From: Closterium sp. NIES-65
Taxonomy: Eukaryota; Streptophyta; Zygnematophyceae; Desmidiales; Closteriaceae
DNA: 64,000 nt
Assembly: GCA_948144175.1 (NCBI GenBank)
Contig: CANXME010002650.1
Span: 1 to 64,000 of the forward strand
Direction: 5' to 3'
A program made the translations under genes and the position numbers. The notes beneath the pieces were generated by a model that was not told the DNA's origin, made no database searches, and saw only the letters and a list, made by a program, of their open reading frames with translations. Shown piece by piece: positions 32,964 to 43,300 of this stretch; within the stretch, counting starts at the first letter, position 1, and each line of letters opens with the position of its first letter.

Positions 32964-34004
32964 ATGGCTACCCCTAGTGTCCTAGCTTTTGACGCTGAGG
33001 GTCGCGCCATTGATTTTGAGGTCTGGTTAGACGACCTGCAGCTGTTCTTACAGTGCGACACAGCAGACGGCCTTTCTCTCTTTGACCTCACCTCTGGCGC
33101 CTCTCCTGCTCCTGCTGCTGATGCTGATCCCACTGTCCACTCTCAGTGGACCACCCGCGATGCTGCTGCACGTCTTGCTGTGCGTCGCCACCTCCCTACC
33201 TCTGAGCGTGCGCACTTTAGTCAGTACAAGAGTGCTCAGACCTTGTACGACGCTGTAGTTGCGCGCTACTCCTCCCCTGCCACTGCTGCACTGAGCCATC
33301 TCATGCTTCCCTACCTCTTTCCTGACCTCTCTGCCTTTCCCACTGTCGCTGACCTCATTACGCACCTCCGCACTAGTGACACTCGCTACCGCGCCGCCCT
33401 TCCTGCTGAGTTCTGCGCTAAGAACCCCCCCCCCATGTACATCACTCTCTACAACGTAGTCGCGCGCCTCCCTGACTCCCTTCGCGTAGTCAGGGACCAC
33501 TTTCTCGCAGTCTGTCCCACCACCCTCACCGTCGACCTCCTCGAGAAGGCCCTCCTCGCAGCGGAGAAGAGCATAGTCGCTGTAGGTGCTTCTCGTGGTG
33601 ACCCTCGCACCCCCATCTTTGAGGGGTGCTCTCCTTCCCCCTTGCTGCCCTCTGTTGCCTCTGCTGCTGCTGCCGACCTGCTTGGTCTTGAGTCGGTCGG
33701 CGCGGCGTCTGCCCCTAGTGGGAGACGTCGCTCTAGCAAGGGCAAGGGGGGCAAGGGCGCGGGTGGAGCTGGAGGGGGCGGTGGCGGTGGCGGCGGAGGC
33801 GGCGGAGGGAGTGGGGGTGGCGGCGGGAGTAGTGGCGGGGGTGGTGGTGGTGGTGGCAGCAGCGGCGGAGACGGTGGTGGTGGTGGCAGCGGTGGTGGAG
33901 GTGGCAGCGGCGGAGGTGGAGGCGGCGGAGGTGGAGGCGGTGGAGGCGGCAGCGGAGGAGGCGGTGGTGGTGGAGGGGGCGGAGCTGGTCGGGGTGGTAC
34001 CTAG
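32964..34004 (+). CDS. Copia Gag (element 1), ends at TAG
   Basis: 346-residue Gag that would form the virus-like particle. The ATG at 32964 is preferred over an upstream in-frame ATG at 32922 because it lies in GCCATGGC and aligns with the MATPN start of elements 2 and 3. Residues 1 to about 240 resemble copia-type Gag (UBN2/DUF4219-like), including DAAARLAVRRHLP and LYDAVVARYSSP. A basic GRRRSSKGKGGKG stretch and about 75 residues that are almost all glycine follow. The frame stops at TAG 34002-34004, then stays open into Pol. The zinc-binding motif lies after the stop, so Gag ended here would lack it. Confidence 0.88.
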   Translation: MATPSVLAFDAEGRAIDFEVWLDDLQLFLQCDTADGLSLFDLTSGASPAPAADADPTVHSQWTTRDAAARLAVRRHLPTSERAHFSQYKSAQTLYDAVVARYSSPATAALSHLMLPYLFPDLSAFPTVADLITHLRTSDTRYRAALPAEFCAKNPPPMYITLYNVVARLPDSLRVVRDHFLAVCPTTLTVDLLEKALLAAEKSIVAVGASRGDPRTPIFEGCSPSPLLPSVASAAAADLLGLESVGAASAPSGRRRSSKGKGGKGAGGAGGGGGGGGGGGGGSGGGGGSSGGGGGGGGSSGGDGGGGGSGGGGGSGGGGGGGGGGGGGGSGGGGGGGGGGAGRGGT

Positions 34005-37000
34005 CAGCGTAGCGGCGGTGGTGGTGGCCAGCGCTCGCAGCGGCAGCAGCAGCAGCGCTCGCGGGACATCCCTCCGCCTCAGCAGCTTCGTGAGTGGTAC
34101 ACTGGGCGTCAGAGGGGTGGGGGTACTGGTCCCTGCACCTACGTTCTTCGTTCCGGCGACCGCGCGGGTGAGCAGTGTGGGGGTGCCCACTCCACTCAGC
34201 GCTGCTTTGGCCGCCTGACGGACGCTTGGCGTCAGCAGTTCCCCGGGGCTAGTGAGATCCCTCACTGGGATGAGCTTCTTAGGGCTGGTGTAGCGATCTT
34301 TGATCTTGATTTTGATGCTATCCTTGCCGCTATGTATGCTGTGACTATTAGTGAGGAGAATGAGGGTTACCGGTGTTTCCAGCCCGACCCGGGCATTGGT
34401 ACTGCTGCGCTAGGTGCTTGTGAGGCTGCTGCTCTAGGTGCCAGTGCGTCTGCGCTCTCAGGTACTGGTGAGACTGCGCTCTCAGGTACTGCGTCGCCCT
34501 CCTCCTCCCTCACTTTCACACTTGACTCCGGGGCTTCTCGCTCCTTCTTTCGAGACCGCACCACTCTCACGCCGCTTGGTCGGCCGGTTGCCGTCTCCCT
34601 GGCTGACCCCTCTGGGGGTCCTGTCCTCTCTCACTTCTCCACTGTCCTCCCGTGTCCGGCTGCCCCTTCGGGCACCCTGTCTGGACTGTACCTTCCCTCG
34701 TTCTCTACGAACTTGGTGAGTGGTGCGGACCTGCAGGATGCGGGGGTTCACCAGTTCACTCCTGCGAGTCAGCGGGTGACCCACTGCACGGACGCACGCA
34801 CAGGCCGGCACCTGGCCACGTTCTCACGTCGGCCGGGGTCGAGCCTCTACACCCTGACCACTGCGTCTCCTCCTGTCCCTGCGTCCGGTCAGGTAGCTGC
34901 GTCAGGTCAGGTGCTTGCTGCTGCGTCCCGGTCAGGTCCTGAGTCTGCCCCCTGTTCTTGTCGCCTCCTGTCTCACGAGACTCTCCTGTGGCACCACCGT
35001 CTTGGCCACCCGTCCTTGCCCCGTCTTCGGAGCATGGCTTCCCGTGTCCTTGTCTCTGGTCTGCCCCGGTCTCTCCCTCCCCTTCCCTCCGGGCCAGGAC
35101 CTTCCTGTGTCCCCTGTGTCGAGGGTCGCCTCCGGGCTACTCCTCTCTCCTCCCAGTTCCCCCCGACAGAGGCTCCTCTGCAGACGCTTCACATGGATGT
35201 GTGGAGCCCAGCCCCCGTCCGTGGGCAGGGTCACGAGCGCTACTTCCTGTTGGTGGTTGACGACTACTCGCGGTACACCACAGTCCTCCCCTTGCGCAGC
35301 AAGGGTGCTGTCACTGAGGTGCTGATCGACTGGATCAGCACGGCTCGTCTCCAGCTCAGGCAGAGCTTTGGCTCGGACTTTCCTGTTCTGCGTCTGCACT
35401 CGGACAGAGGCGGAGAGTTCTCCTCTCGCCTTCTGCGAGACTACTGTCGTGCACGGGGGATCCGCCAGACCTTCACGCTTCCGGACTCTCCACAGCAAAA
35501 TGGGATTGCTGAGCGCCGCATTGGCATGGTCATGGATGTCGCTTGTACGTCCATGATGCATGCGGCTGCCCCCCATTTTCTGTGGCCGTTTGCGGTGCAG
35601 TATGCGGCGCATCAGCTCAACCTTCACCCCAGGGTCTCTCGGCCCGCGATGTCCCCAGTCTTACTGTGGACGGGGAAGGTTGGCGATGCGTCGGCGTTCC
35701 GTGTCTGGGGATCTCGGGCGTTTGTCCGCGACTTGTCAGCGGACAAGCTGTCCCCTCGTGCTGCTCCCTGTGTCTTCCTTGGCTTCCCCACTGACGCTCC
35801 AGGGTGGCAGTTTTACCACCCCTCCTCTCGTCGTGTTCTGTCCTCCCAGGACGTCACGTTCGACGAGTCAGTCCCCTTCTACCGCCTCTTCCCCTACCGC
35901 ACTCCTTCCCTCCCCCCTCCACCGGACTTCCTTGTCCCGGTTCCTCCCCCGGTAGACCCCCTCCCCCCTCAGGTTCCTGCCCCCTCAGGTGTGTCCCAGG
36001 TAGACGCAGTTGACCCGGTCGAGGTTACTGGTGACTCTGGTGCTGCTGCGGGTGCTGAGCCTAGGGGTGCTGACTCTGGGGGTGCTGTGCGCGAGGGTGC
36101 TGGGCATGGAGGTGCTGAGCCTGGGGGTGCTGGGCCTGTGGGCGCTACTGTGGAGGGTGCGGAGCCTGGGGGTGCTGAGCTGGGGGGTGCTGTGCCTGGC
36201 GGTGCTGGGTCTGGGGGTGCTGAGCTGGGGGCTGCTGAGCCTGGGGGTGCTGCGTCTGGAGCTGCTGAGCCTGGGGTTTCTCCTGCTGCTGCGTCTCGCC
36301 GGGAGCCCCTCTCTCCACAGGAGCTGCGCGAGTGGTTCGCTCGCCGGTGGAGGCGTGCTGCTGAGTCTAGGGGTGCTGCTGGAGCTGGAGCTGGAGCTTC
36401 TTCGACCGTCGAGGGTGCGGGTGCTGCCGGTCCCGGAGCTGCTGGACCTGCGGGTCCTCCTGGAGCTGGAGCTGCTGAGGGTGTTGGTGCTGAGACTACT
36501 GCTGTTGGTCCTGCCGCTGGAGGTGTGGGTGGCGCTGGTGCTGTCGCTGAGGGTGCTGGTGCTGTCCCTGCTGAGTCTGGAGCTGCTGCGCGGCCTCGGC
36601 CGTACTTCGTTCCGCTCCTGCAGCAGGTTCTTGGTCTTTCTCCTTCAGTAGAGGGTCCACAGCCGGTTCGGTCGCAGTCACTGTTGGAGCCGTCCTCTCC
36701 ACTGCCTGCTCCCTCTCCTTACACTGGTCCTACTGGAGGTCTTGCTGAGCGTCGTGAGCCTGCGTCCCGTCCCGCGTCGCCTGTTCGTGCTGCTCGTGCT
36801 AGTGGTCGCAGTTCGCGTCAGCGTCCTCCTCCTGTCCCTGGCACGCACTGGATGTCTCTGCGTCCGTCCACTGCTCCTCTGCGTGCCCCTTTGCCTTCTC
36901 CTCCTGAGTCCTCTGTTCATGCGCTTGCCGACCCTGAGTCGGACTCTCTTCGTGCTGCCAGTCCTACTGTCACGCGTCTGCTTGCTACTGTCGTCACTGA

Positions 37001-38837
37001 CCCCTCTTTTGAGTCCACTGCTGCGTCTGCTCTTGTCGCTGAGCTCGTCGACTTTGCTGCTTGCTGTCGTCTAGACTACGCTGCTAGTCTTGTTGCTGAG
37101 TCTGCGTCTGTCTGTCCTCCGTCCGTCGGGGGTGAGTGTGCTCTTGGCACGAACGTCTTAGAGGACAGGCAGGAGGAGTTACAGTGTCTAGCGGCCGCTT
37201 CACCTCATCTCGCGTCTGTACTGCTTGCTCCTGAGGGAGACCCGGATGCACTAGACATCCCGACTCCGCGCTCTTACGCGGAGGCCGTAGAGGGTCCCTA
37301 CTCCTCTCAGTGGCAGGCAGCTATGGATGCAGAGATGGCTTCCTGGAAGTCCACAGGCACCTACGTTGACGCAGTTCCCCCTCCTGGGGCGAACATCGTC
37401 AGTGGCATGTGGATCTTTAGGGTGAAGCGGCCGCCGGGCTCTCCACCTGTCTTCAAGGCACGGTACGTTGCTCGTGGCTTCAGTCAGCGGCAGGGAGTTG
37501 ACTACTTTCAGACCTTCTCTCCCACCCCGAAGCTGACCACTCTTCGGGTGCTGCTGCACATAGCTGCTCAGCGCGACTACGAGCTTCACTCTCTCGACTT
37601 CAGCACTGCGTTCTTGCAGGGTAGCCTGCACGAGGAGATCTGGCTGCGCCGTCCACCTGGCTTCACTGGGACTTTCCCTCCTGGCACCCAGTGGAGCCTC
37701 CGACGGCCAGTCTACGGTCTCCGCCAGGCACCGCGTGAGTGGCACGACACACTGAGGACTACGCTTGCGGCTCTTGGGTTTGCTCCGTCTACTGCTGACC
37801 CGTCGCTGTTTCTGCGCACCGACGCTTCACTGCCGCCGTTCTACATCCTCGTGTACGTCGACGACTTGGTCTTTGCCACAGCGGACACTGCTGGACTCGC
37901 CTACGTGAAGTCCGAGCTGCTGAAGAGACACACGTGCACAGACCTGGGTGAACTGCGCAGCTACCTTGGCTTGCAGATCACTCGGGACAGAGCACGCCGC
38001 ACCATTACCTTGACTCACTCACACATGGTGCAGCAGGTCCTTCAGCGCTTCGGCTTCACGTACTCCTCGCCTCAGGCCACTCCTCTGTCTACTCGTCACT
38101 CGCTCTCAGCTCTGCCTTCGGATGAGTCCGTAGAGTCGAGTGGCCCGTACCCAGAGCTTGTTGGCTGCCTCATGTACCTGATGACCTGCACACGACCTGA
38201 CCTTGCATACCCTCTGAGCATTCTTGCACGCTATGTTGCTCCTGGGAGACACCGACCAGAGCACATGGCTGCAGCTAAGAGGGTATTGCTCAACCTGTGC
38301 AGTACGTCGGGCATGGGGCTAGTGCTTGGAGGGCGGAGTCCAGTGGTCCTTACAGGCCACGCGGACGCTTCTTGGGCTGACGACCAGGCTACGCAGCGGT
38401 CGTCACAGGGTTACACCTTCAGTCTTGGTTCCGGCTCTGTCTCCTGGCGGTCTACTCGTTCGTCTTCGGTTCTCGGCTCCAGTTGTGAGGCTGAGATCTA
38501 CGCCGGCGCCATGGCTGCACAGGAGCTTCGCTGGCTCACCTACCTGCTGACTGACCTTGGAGAGCCGCCTCGTTCTCCTCCAGTGCTGTACGTAGACAAC
38601 AAGGCTATGCTGGCCTTGTGTCGAGAGCAGCGCTTGGAGCACAGAACGAAGCACGTTGCTCTCCGCTACTTCCTTGCTCGTGAGCTGCAGCAGCGTGGTC
38701 AGTTGCGACTTGCGTACGTGGCCTCTGAGGCCAACACTGCTGATGTGTTCACTAAGGCACTTGCGCCTTGTGACCATCAGCGCTTTTGTACCCAGCTGGG
38801 TCTTGTGTCTGTCTTGCCTCACTTGCTCTCCTCTTGA
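34005..38837 (+). CDS. Copia Pol (element 1), in frame after the Gag TAG
   Basis: Continuous frame of about 1,610 codons after the Gag TAG. A CX13CX3HX4C motif comes first. Protease DSGAS follows, with its Asp at 34524. The GAG-pre-integrase region carries an HHCC-type zinc finger (WHHRLGHP to CVPC). Integrase catalytic residues are D35196, D35403 and E35511, which gives D-X35-E. A long Ala/Gly/Glu/Pro linker precedes the RT, with LDFSTAFLQ and YVDD at 37854-37865. RNase H shows GHADASW, CEAEIYAG and YVDNK, ending TADVFTKAL. The stop is TGA at 38835. No other break is visible. Expression needs TAG readthrough, or the element is dead, or the TAG is a point mutation. The first downstream ATG (34332) would still give protease to RNase H. 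Confidence 0.9.
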   Translation, partial: QRSGGGGGQRSQRQQQQRSRDIPPPQQLREWYTGRQRGGGTGPCTYVLRSGDRAGEQCGGAHSTQRCFGRLTDAWRQQFPGASEIPHWDELLRAGVAIFDLDFDAILAAMYAVTISEENEGYRCFQPDPGIGTAALGACEAAALGASASALSGTGETALSGTASPSSSLTFTLDSGASRSFFRDRTTLTPLGRPVAVSLADPSGGPVLSHFSTVLPCPAAPSGTLSGLYLPSFSTNLVSGADLQDAGVHQFTPASQRVTHCTDARTGRHLATFSRRPGSSLYTLTTASPPVPASGQVAASGQVLAAASRSGPESAPCSCRLLSHETLLWHHRLGHPSLPRLRSMASRVLVSGLPRSLPPLPSGPGPSCVPCVEGRLRATPLSSQFPPTEAPLQTLHMDVWSPAPVRGQGHERYFLLVVDDYSRYTTVLPLRSKGAVTEVLIDWISTARLQLRQSFGSDFPVLRLHSDRGGEFSSRLLRDYCRARGIRQTFTLPDSPQQNGIAERRIGMVMDVACTSMMHAAAPHFLWPFAVQYAAHQLNLHPRVSRPAMSPVLLWTGKVGDASAFRVWGSRAFVRDLSADKLSPRAAPCVFLGFPTDAPGWQFYHPSSRRVLSSQDVTFDESVPFYRLFPYRTPSLPPPPDFLVPVPPPVDPLPPQVPAPSGVSQVDAVDPVEVTGDSGAAAGAEPRGADSGGAVREGAGHGGAEPGGAGPVGATVEGAEPGGAELGGAVPGGAGSGGAELGAAEPGGAASGAAEPGVSPAAASRREPLSPQELREWFARRWRRAAESRGAAGAGAGASSTVEGAGAAGPGAAGPAGPPGAGAAEGVGAETTAVGPAAGGVGGAGAVAEGAGAVPAESGAAARPRPYFVPLLQQVLGLSPSVEGPQPVRSQSLLEPSSPLPAPSPYTGPTGGLAERREPASRPASPVRAARASGRSSRQRPPPVPGTHWMSLRPSTAPLRAPLPSPPESSVHALADPESDSLRAASPTVTRLLATVVTDPSFESTAASALVAELVDFAACCRLDYAASLVAESASVCPPSVGGECALGTNVLEDRQEELQCLAAASPHLASVLLAPEGDPDALDIPTPRSYAEAVEGPYSSQWQAAMDAEMASWKSTGTYVDAVPPPGANIVSGMWIFRVKRPPGSPPVFKARYVARGFSQRQGVDYFQTFSPTPKLTTLRVLLHIAAQRDYELHSLDFSTAFLQGSLHEEIWLRRPPGFTGTFPPGTQWSLRRPVYGLRQAPREWHDTLRTTLAALGFAPSTADPSLFLRTDASLPPFYILVYVDDLVFATADTAGLAYVKSELLKRHTCTDLGELRSYLGLQITRDRARRTITLTHSHMVQQVLQRFGFTYSSPQATPLSTRHSLSALPSDESVESSGPYPELVGCLMYLMTCTRPDLAYPLSILARYVAPGRHRPEHMAAAKRVLLNLCSTSGMGLVLGGRSPVVLTGHADASWADDQATQRSSQGYTFSLGSGSVSWRSTRSSSVLGSSCEAEIYAGAMAAQELRWLTYLLTDLGEPPRSPPVLYVDNKAMLALCREQRLEHRTKHVALRYFLARELQQRGQLRLAYVASEANTADVFTKALAPCDHQRFCTQLGLVSVLPHLLSS

Positions 38838-39043
38838 CTTTACTTGTACTGTGACATATATATATACCTGCTCTTGCTTGTCTAGTTTTATATATATGTC
38901 TGTACTCCTGCATGTGAACTGGCCTCTGGCCCTGCTCTTGTGCTCGGACTGTGTGGTGACTTTGTGATCCACCCTGAGCTTGCTTTGCTTTGCTTGACTG
39001 GTCTTGTGACCCCTTGTTCTCCCCCACTTTGCCTATGGGGGTG
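38838..39043 (+). other. Element 1 3' UTR
   Basis: About 200 bp between the pol stop and the 3' LTR. It contains two AT-alternating tracts (ACATATATATATAC and TTTTATATATATG) and ends in ATGGGGGTG, the probable polypurine tract. The same layout is present in elements 2 and 3. Confidence 0.75.
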
Positions 39044-39175
39044 TGTCAAACATTATATATGTTATGCTTGTGTAGACTACAGTGGGTTAGCCTATAGGGG
39101 GTACACAATTCTAGGGTTTCCTATTTGTACTCATTTCACTGCTAGTTCATTCATTCCTGTTCGCTTATTCTCACA
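39044..39175 (+). repeat. Element 1 3' LTR
   Basis: 132 bp, one mismatch to the 5' LTR, followed by the TSD GCAAG. Confidence 0.95.
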
Positions 39176-39268
39176 GCAAGTAGGGCCAAGGAGAACGAAA
39201 ACGCTCATTTCTCAAAAAGTAAAGGGAATCTAGCGGTCTCACTCGATCAGAAGGTGGGAAATATATAA
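39176..39268 (-). repeat. Satellite remnant between elements 1 and 2
   Basis: 93 bp of reverse satellite that continues in phase from 31782. It ends with the TSD TATAA of element 2 (39264-39268). Elements 1 and 2 therefore inserted less than 100 bp apart in the original array. Confidence 0.93.
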
Positions 39269-39399
39269 TGTCAGATTATTATAGCTGATGCATGTTTGTA
39301 GGCTATAGTGGGGTAGCACATATGGGGTACAGTTTGCTAGGGTTGTATTTGTACCCAACTCTGACTTAGTCAATTCATTCCTCTGCTCATAGTTTCACA
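39269..39399 (+). repeat. Element 2 5' LTR
   Basis: 131 bp, TGTCAGATTATTATAG to AGTTTCACA. Confidence 0.95.
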
Positions 39400-39500
39400 T
39401 GGTATAGAGCTAGGTCCCTCCAGGACCGAATTTTTTTTTGGGCCCACCGAAGCGCGCCCCGAGGCGCGCCCTTTTTTGTTTTAGCGACCCTTCGGGTCGC
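39400..39500 (+). promoter_or_regulatory. Element 2 primer-binding site and three-hairpin leader
   Basis: The primer site TGGTATAGAGC (39400-39410) is followed by stems GGTCC/GGACC (39413-39427), GCGCGCC/GGCGCGC (39452-39469) and GCGACCC/GGGTCGC (39484-39500). T runs (nine, then six) separate them. Loops and spacers differ from element 1 while the stems are kept, which supports selection on structure. Confidence 0.75.
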
Positions 39501-40396
39501 CCTCTCCCCTGCGGCCCCGCCGCCTGCCCCTTACGCGGCCCCGCGCTGGCCCCTTACGCGGCCCTGCGCCGCCGGCTCCTACGCGGCCCCGCGCCGGCCC
39601 CTTACGCGGCTCCGAGCCGGCCCCTTACGCGGCCCTGGGCCGCCGGCTCCTACTCGGCCCCTTACGCGGCCCCGCGCCGGCCTCCTTCTCGGCCCCGCCG
39701 CCGGCCTCCTACACGGCCCGCCGCCGGCGTCCTACTCGGCCCGCCACCGGCCTCCTACACGGCCCGCCGCCGGCCTCCTACTCGGCCCGCCGCCGGCCTC
39801 CTACACGGCCCCGCCGCCGGCTCCTACTCGGCTCCGCCGCCGGCCTCCTACACGGCCCGCCGCCGGCCTCCTACACGGCCCGGCCCCGGCTCCTACTCGG
39901 CCCGCCGCCGGCCTCCTACTCGGCCCGCCGCCGGCCTCCTACACGGCCCCGCCGCCGGCTCCTACTCGGCCCCGCCGCCGGCCTCCTACTCGGCCCGTCG
40001 CCGGCCTCCTACTCGGCCCGCCGCCGGCTCCTACTTGGCCCTACCGCCGGCCCTACCGCCGGCCTTGTCCCGGCCCCGCCACTGCACTGCAGCCGAGCCG
40101 CCCAGCAGCAGCCGAGCCGCCCAGCAGCATCCGAGCCGCCCAGCAGCAGCCGAGCCGCCCAGCAGCAGCCGAGCCGCCCAGCAGCAGCCGAGCCGCCCAG
40201 CAGCAGCCGAGCTGCCCAGCAGCAGCCGAGCCGCCCAGCAGCAGCCGAGCCGCCCCGCAGTAGCCGAGCCGCCCCGCAGTAGCCGAGCCGCCCGGTACCT
40301 GAGCAGCCCGAGCCGCCTGAGCTGCACGAGCAGCCCGAGCCGCCTGCTGCTGACCTACCCGACTCTCCCATCCCGGTGAGACTTTCAGCTGCTGCT
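39501..40396 (+). repeat. GC-rich tandem repeats in element 2 leader
   Basis: 23-bp repeats of the type CGGCCCGCCGCCGGCCTCC run to about 40080. A 19-bp repeat containing GAGCCGCCCAGCAGC then runs from about 40090 to 40270. The 19-bp period is not a multiple of three, which argues against coding. The leader ends at the gag ATG (40397). Confidence 0.88.
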
Positions 40397-43300
40397 ATGG
40401 CCACCCCCAATGTTCTCACTTTTGACGCTGAGGGGAGGGCCATTGACTTTGCCGTCTGGATCGAGGATCTGCAGCTGTACTTACTGTGTGATGCGGTAGA
40501 TGAGGTCTCTCTCTTTGACTTTGTCTCTGGCGCTGTCCCTGCCCCGCCTGCTGATGCTGACTCTGCCGTTCGCTCCAAGTGGGCGACCCGCGATGCTGCT
40601 GCACGTCTTGCTGTGCGTCGCCACCTCCCTTCCTCTGAGCGTGCCCACTTTAGTCAGTGCAAGACCGCTCAGGCCTTGTACGACGCTGTAGTTGCGCGCT
40701 ACTCCTCCCCTTCCTCCGCTACCCTTAGCCGCCTCATGCTACCGTTTCTCTTCCCTGGCCTCGCTTCCTTTCCCACTGTCGCTGACCTCGTTACCCACCT
40801 CCGCGCTAGTGACACCCGCTACCGCGCTGCCCTTCCTGCTGAGTTCCGCGCTGCGAACCCTCCTCCCATGTACATCACTCTCTACTTTCTCGTCACCCGT
40901 CTTCCTGAGTCCCTTCGTGTCGTTAGGGACCAGTTTCTCTCTGTCTGTCCCACCACTCTCACTGTCGACCTCCTTGAGGAGTCCCTGCTAGCGGCTGAGA
41001 AGAGTATTGTCGCTGTAGGGGCCTCTCGGGGTGACCCTCGCACCCCCATCTTTGAGGGGTGTGGTCCCTCCCCCCTGCTGCCCTCTGTCGCCTCTGCCGC
41101 TGCGGCCGACCTCGTTGGTTTTGAGTCGGTCGGCGCGGCGTCTGCCCCCAGTGGCAGACGCCGCACTGGCAAGGGCAAGGGGGGCAAGGGAGCGGGTGGA
41201 GCCAGAGGGGGCGGTGGAGGAGGCGGTGGGGGTGGAGGGGGGAGTGGGGGTGGCGGGGGGGGTGGTGGCGGGAGTGGAGGTAGTAGTGGCGGCGGTGGAG
41301 GCGGAGGTGGCGGCGGAGGTGGTAGCGGAGGAGGCGGTGGGAGCGGTGGGAGCGACGGTCCTGGTGGGGGAGGTGGCGGTGGCGACGGGGGTGGCGGTGG
41401 AGGCGGGGGGTGGCGGTGGAGGAGGGGGTCGGAGTGGCTCGTCCCAGCGGAGCAGCTCTGGGGGTGGTCAGCGCCAGCAGCAGCAGCAGCAGCAGCCACA
41501 GCAGCAGCCACAGCAGCAGCAGCGCTCTCGCACCGTCCCCGGCCCTCAGCAGCTCCGTGAGTGGTACTTGCAGCGTCAGCGCGGTGGTGCGCTTGGTCCC
41601 TGCCCCTACGTTCTTCGCACTGGTGACCGTGCAGGGGAGAGGTGTGGAGGCGCCCACACAGCCCGTCGCTGCTTTGGCCGCCTGACCGACGCCTGGCGTC
41701 AGCAGTTTCCGGAGGCCGCTGAGATCCCCCGCTGGGGAGAGCTGTCTAGGGCTGGTGTAGCTATTTATGATCTTGATTTTGATGCTATTCTCTCTGCTAT
41801 GTATGCTGTGACTGGTAGTGATGAGGATGACTGTTACCGGTGTTTCCCGCCCGACCCGGGCATTGGTACTGCCGCGTCAGGTACTAGTGAGGCTGCTGCT
41901 CTAGGTGCCAGTGCGTCTGTGCTTTCAGGTACTGGTGAGTCCGCCCTCTCAGGTACTGTGTCGGCTTCGGCCTCTCACACCTTCACCCTTGACTCTGGAG
42001 CGTCTCGCTCCTTCTTTAGGGACCGCACCACTCTCACGCCGCTGAGTCGGCCTGTTGCGGTGTCCCTGGCGGACCCCTCTGGGGGGCCTGTCCTGTCTCG
42101 CTTCTCCACTGTCCTCCCGTGTCCGGCGGCCCCCTCTGGCACCCTGACTGGTCTCTACCTCCCCTCGTTCTCGACGAACTTGGTGAGTGGTGCTGACCTC
42201 CAGGATGCAGGTGTCCACCAGTTCACCCCTGCTCGTCAGCGGGTGACCCACTGTACGGAGGCGGATACAGGTCGCCACCTGGCTACGTTTACACGTCGGC
42301 CGGGGTCGAGCCTGTACACACTGACCACTGCTTCTCCTCCAGGTACTGCGTCTGGTAGGGCCCCTTCGTCTGGTCAGGTGTTTGCTGCAGCGTCCAGGTC
42401 TGGTCCTGAGTCTGCCCCTTGTTCGTGTCGTCGTCTGTCTCACGAGACCCTCCTCTGGCACCACCGCCTTGGCCACCCCTCTCTGCTTCGGCTCAGAGGC
42501 ATGGCCTCGCGGGTCCTTGTGTCTGGTCTTCCCCGGTCCCTCCCTCCCCTTCCTCCGGGCCCTGGCCCTGCCTGTGTCCCCTGTGTCGAGGGGCGCCAGC
42601 GTGCTGCCCCTCACTCCTCCCAGTTTCCTCCGACAGAGGCCCCGTTGCAGACGCTTCACATGGACGTGTGGGGCCCAGCCCGCGTCCGTGGACAGGGTCA
42701 GGAGCGCTACTTCCTGCTAGTGGTTGACGACTACTCGCGTTACACCACAGTCTTCCCCTTGCGCAGCAAGGGTGAGGTCACTCAGGTGTTGATCGACTGG
42801 ATCCGCGCAGCTCGTCTTCAGCTTCGGAGAAACTTTGGCTCTGACTTCCCTGTCTTGCGTCTGCACTCGGACAGAGGCGGAGAGTTCTCCTCGGCCCTCC
42901 TGAGTACCTACTGTCGTGTGCGAGGCATCCGTCAGACCTTCACGCTTCCGGACTCACCACAGCAGAATGGGATCGCTGAGCGCCGCATTGGCATGGTCAT
43001 GGACGTCGCTCGTACGTCCATGATGCATGCGGCTGCTCCCCATTTTCTGTGGCCGTTTGCGGTCAGGTACGCTGCGCACCAGATCAACCTCCACCCCAGG
43101 GTCTCTCGACCGGAGACCTCCCCAGCTCTGTTGTGGACGGGGAAGGTTGGCGATGCGTCGGCGTTCCGGGTCTGGGGATCTCGGGCGTTTGTTCGCGACC
43201 TGTCTGCGGACAAGCTGTCCCCTCGTGCTTCTCCCTGCGTCTTCCTCGGGTTCCCCCCCGACGCCCCTGGGTGGCAGTTTTACCACCCCACCTCTCGACG

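Larger units (their letters stand above)
31783..39175 (+). mobile_element. Copia LTR retrotransposon, element 1
   Basis: Complete 7.39-kb Ty1/copia element with 132-bp LTRs differing at one base (G or C in TTATGSTTGTG). It has a primer-binding site, a structured GC-rich leader, a single gag-pol frame interrupted by one TAG, and a short purine tract (ATGGGGGTG) before the 3' LTR. The TSD is GCAAG (31778-31782 and 39176-39180). It is inserted in reverse-orientation satellite. Near-identical LTRs imply recent insertion. Its LTR sequence differs clearly from that of elements 2 and 3, so it is a sister subfamily. Confidence 0.96.
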
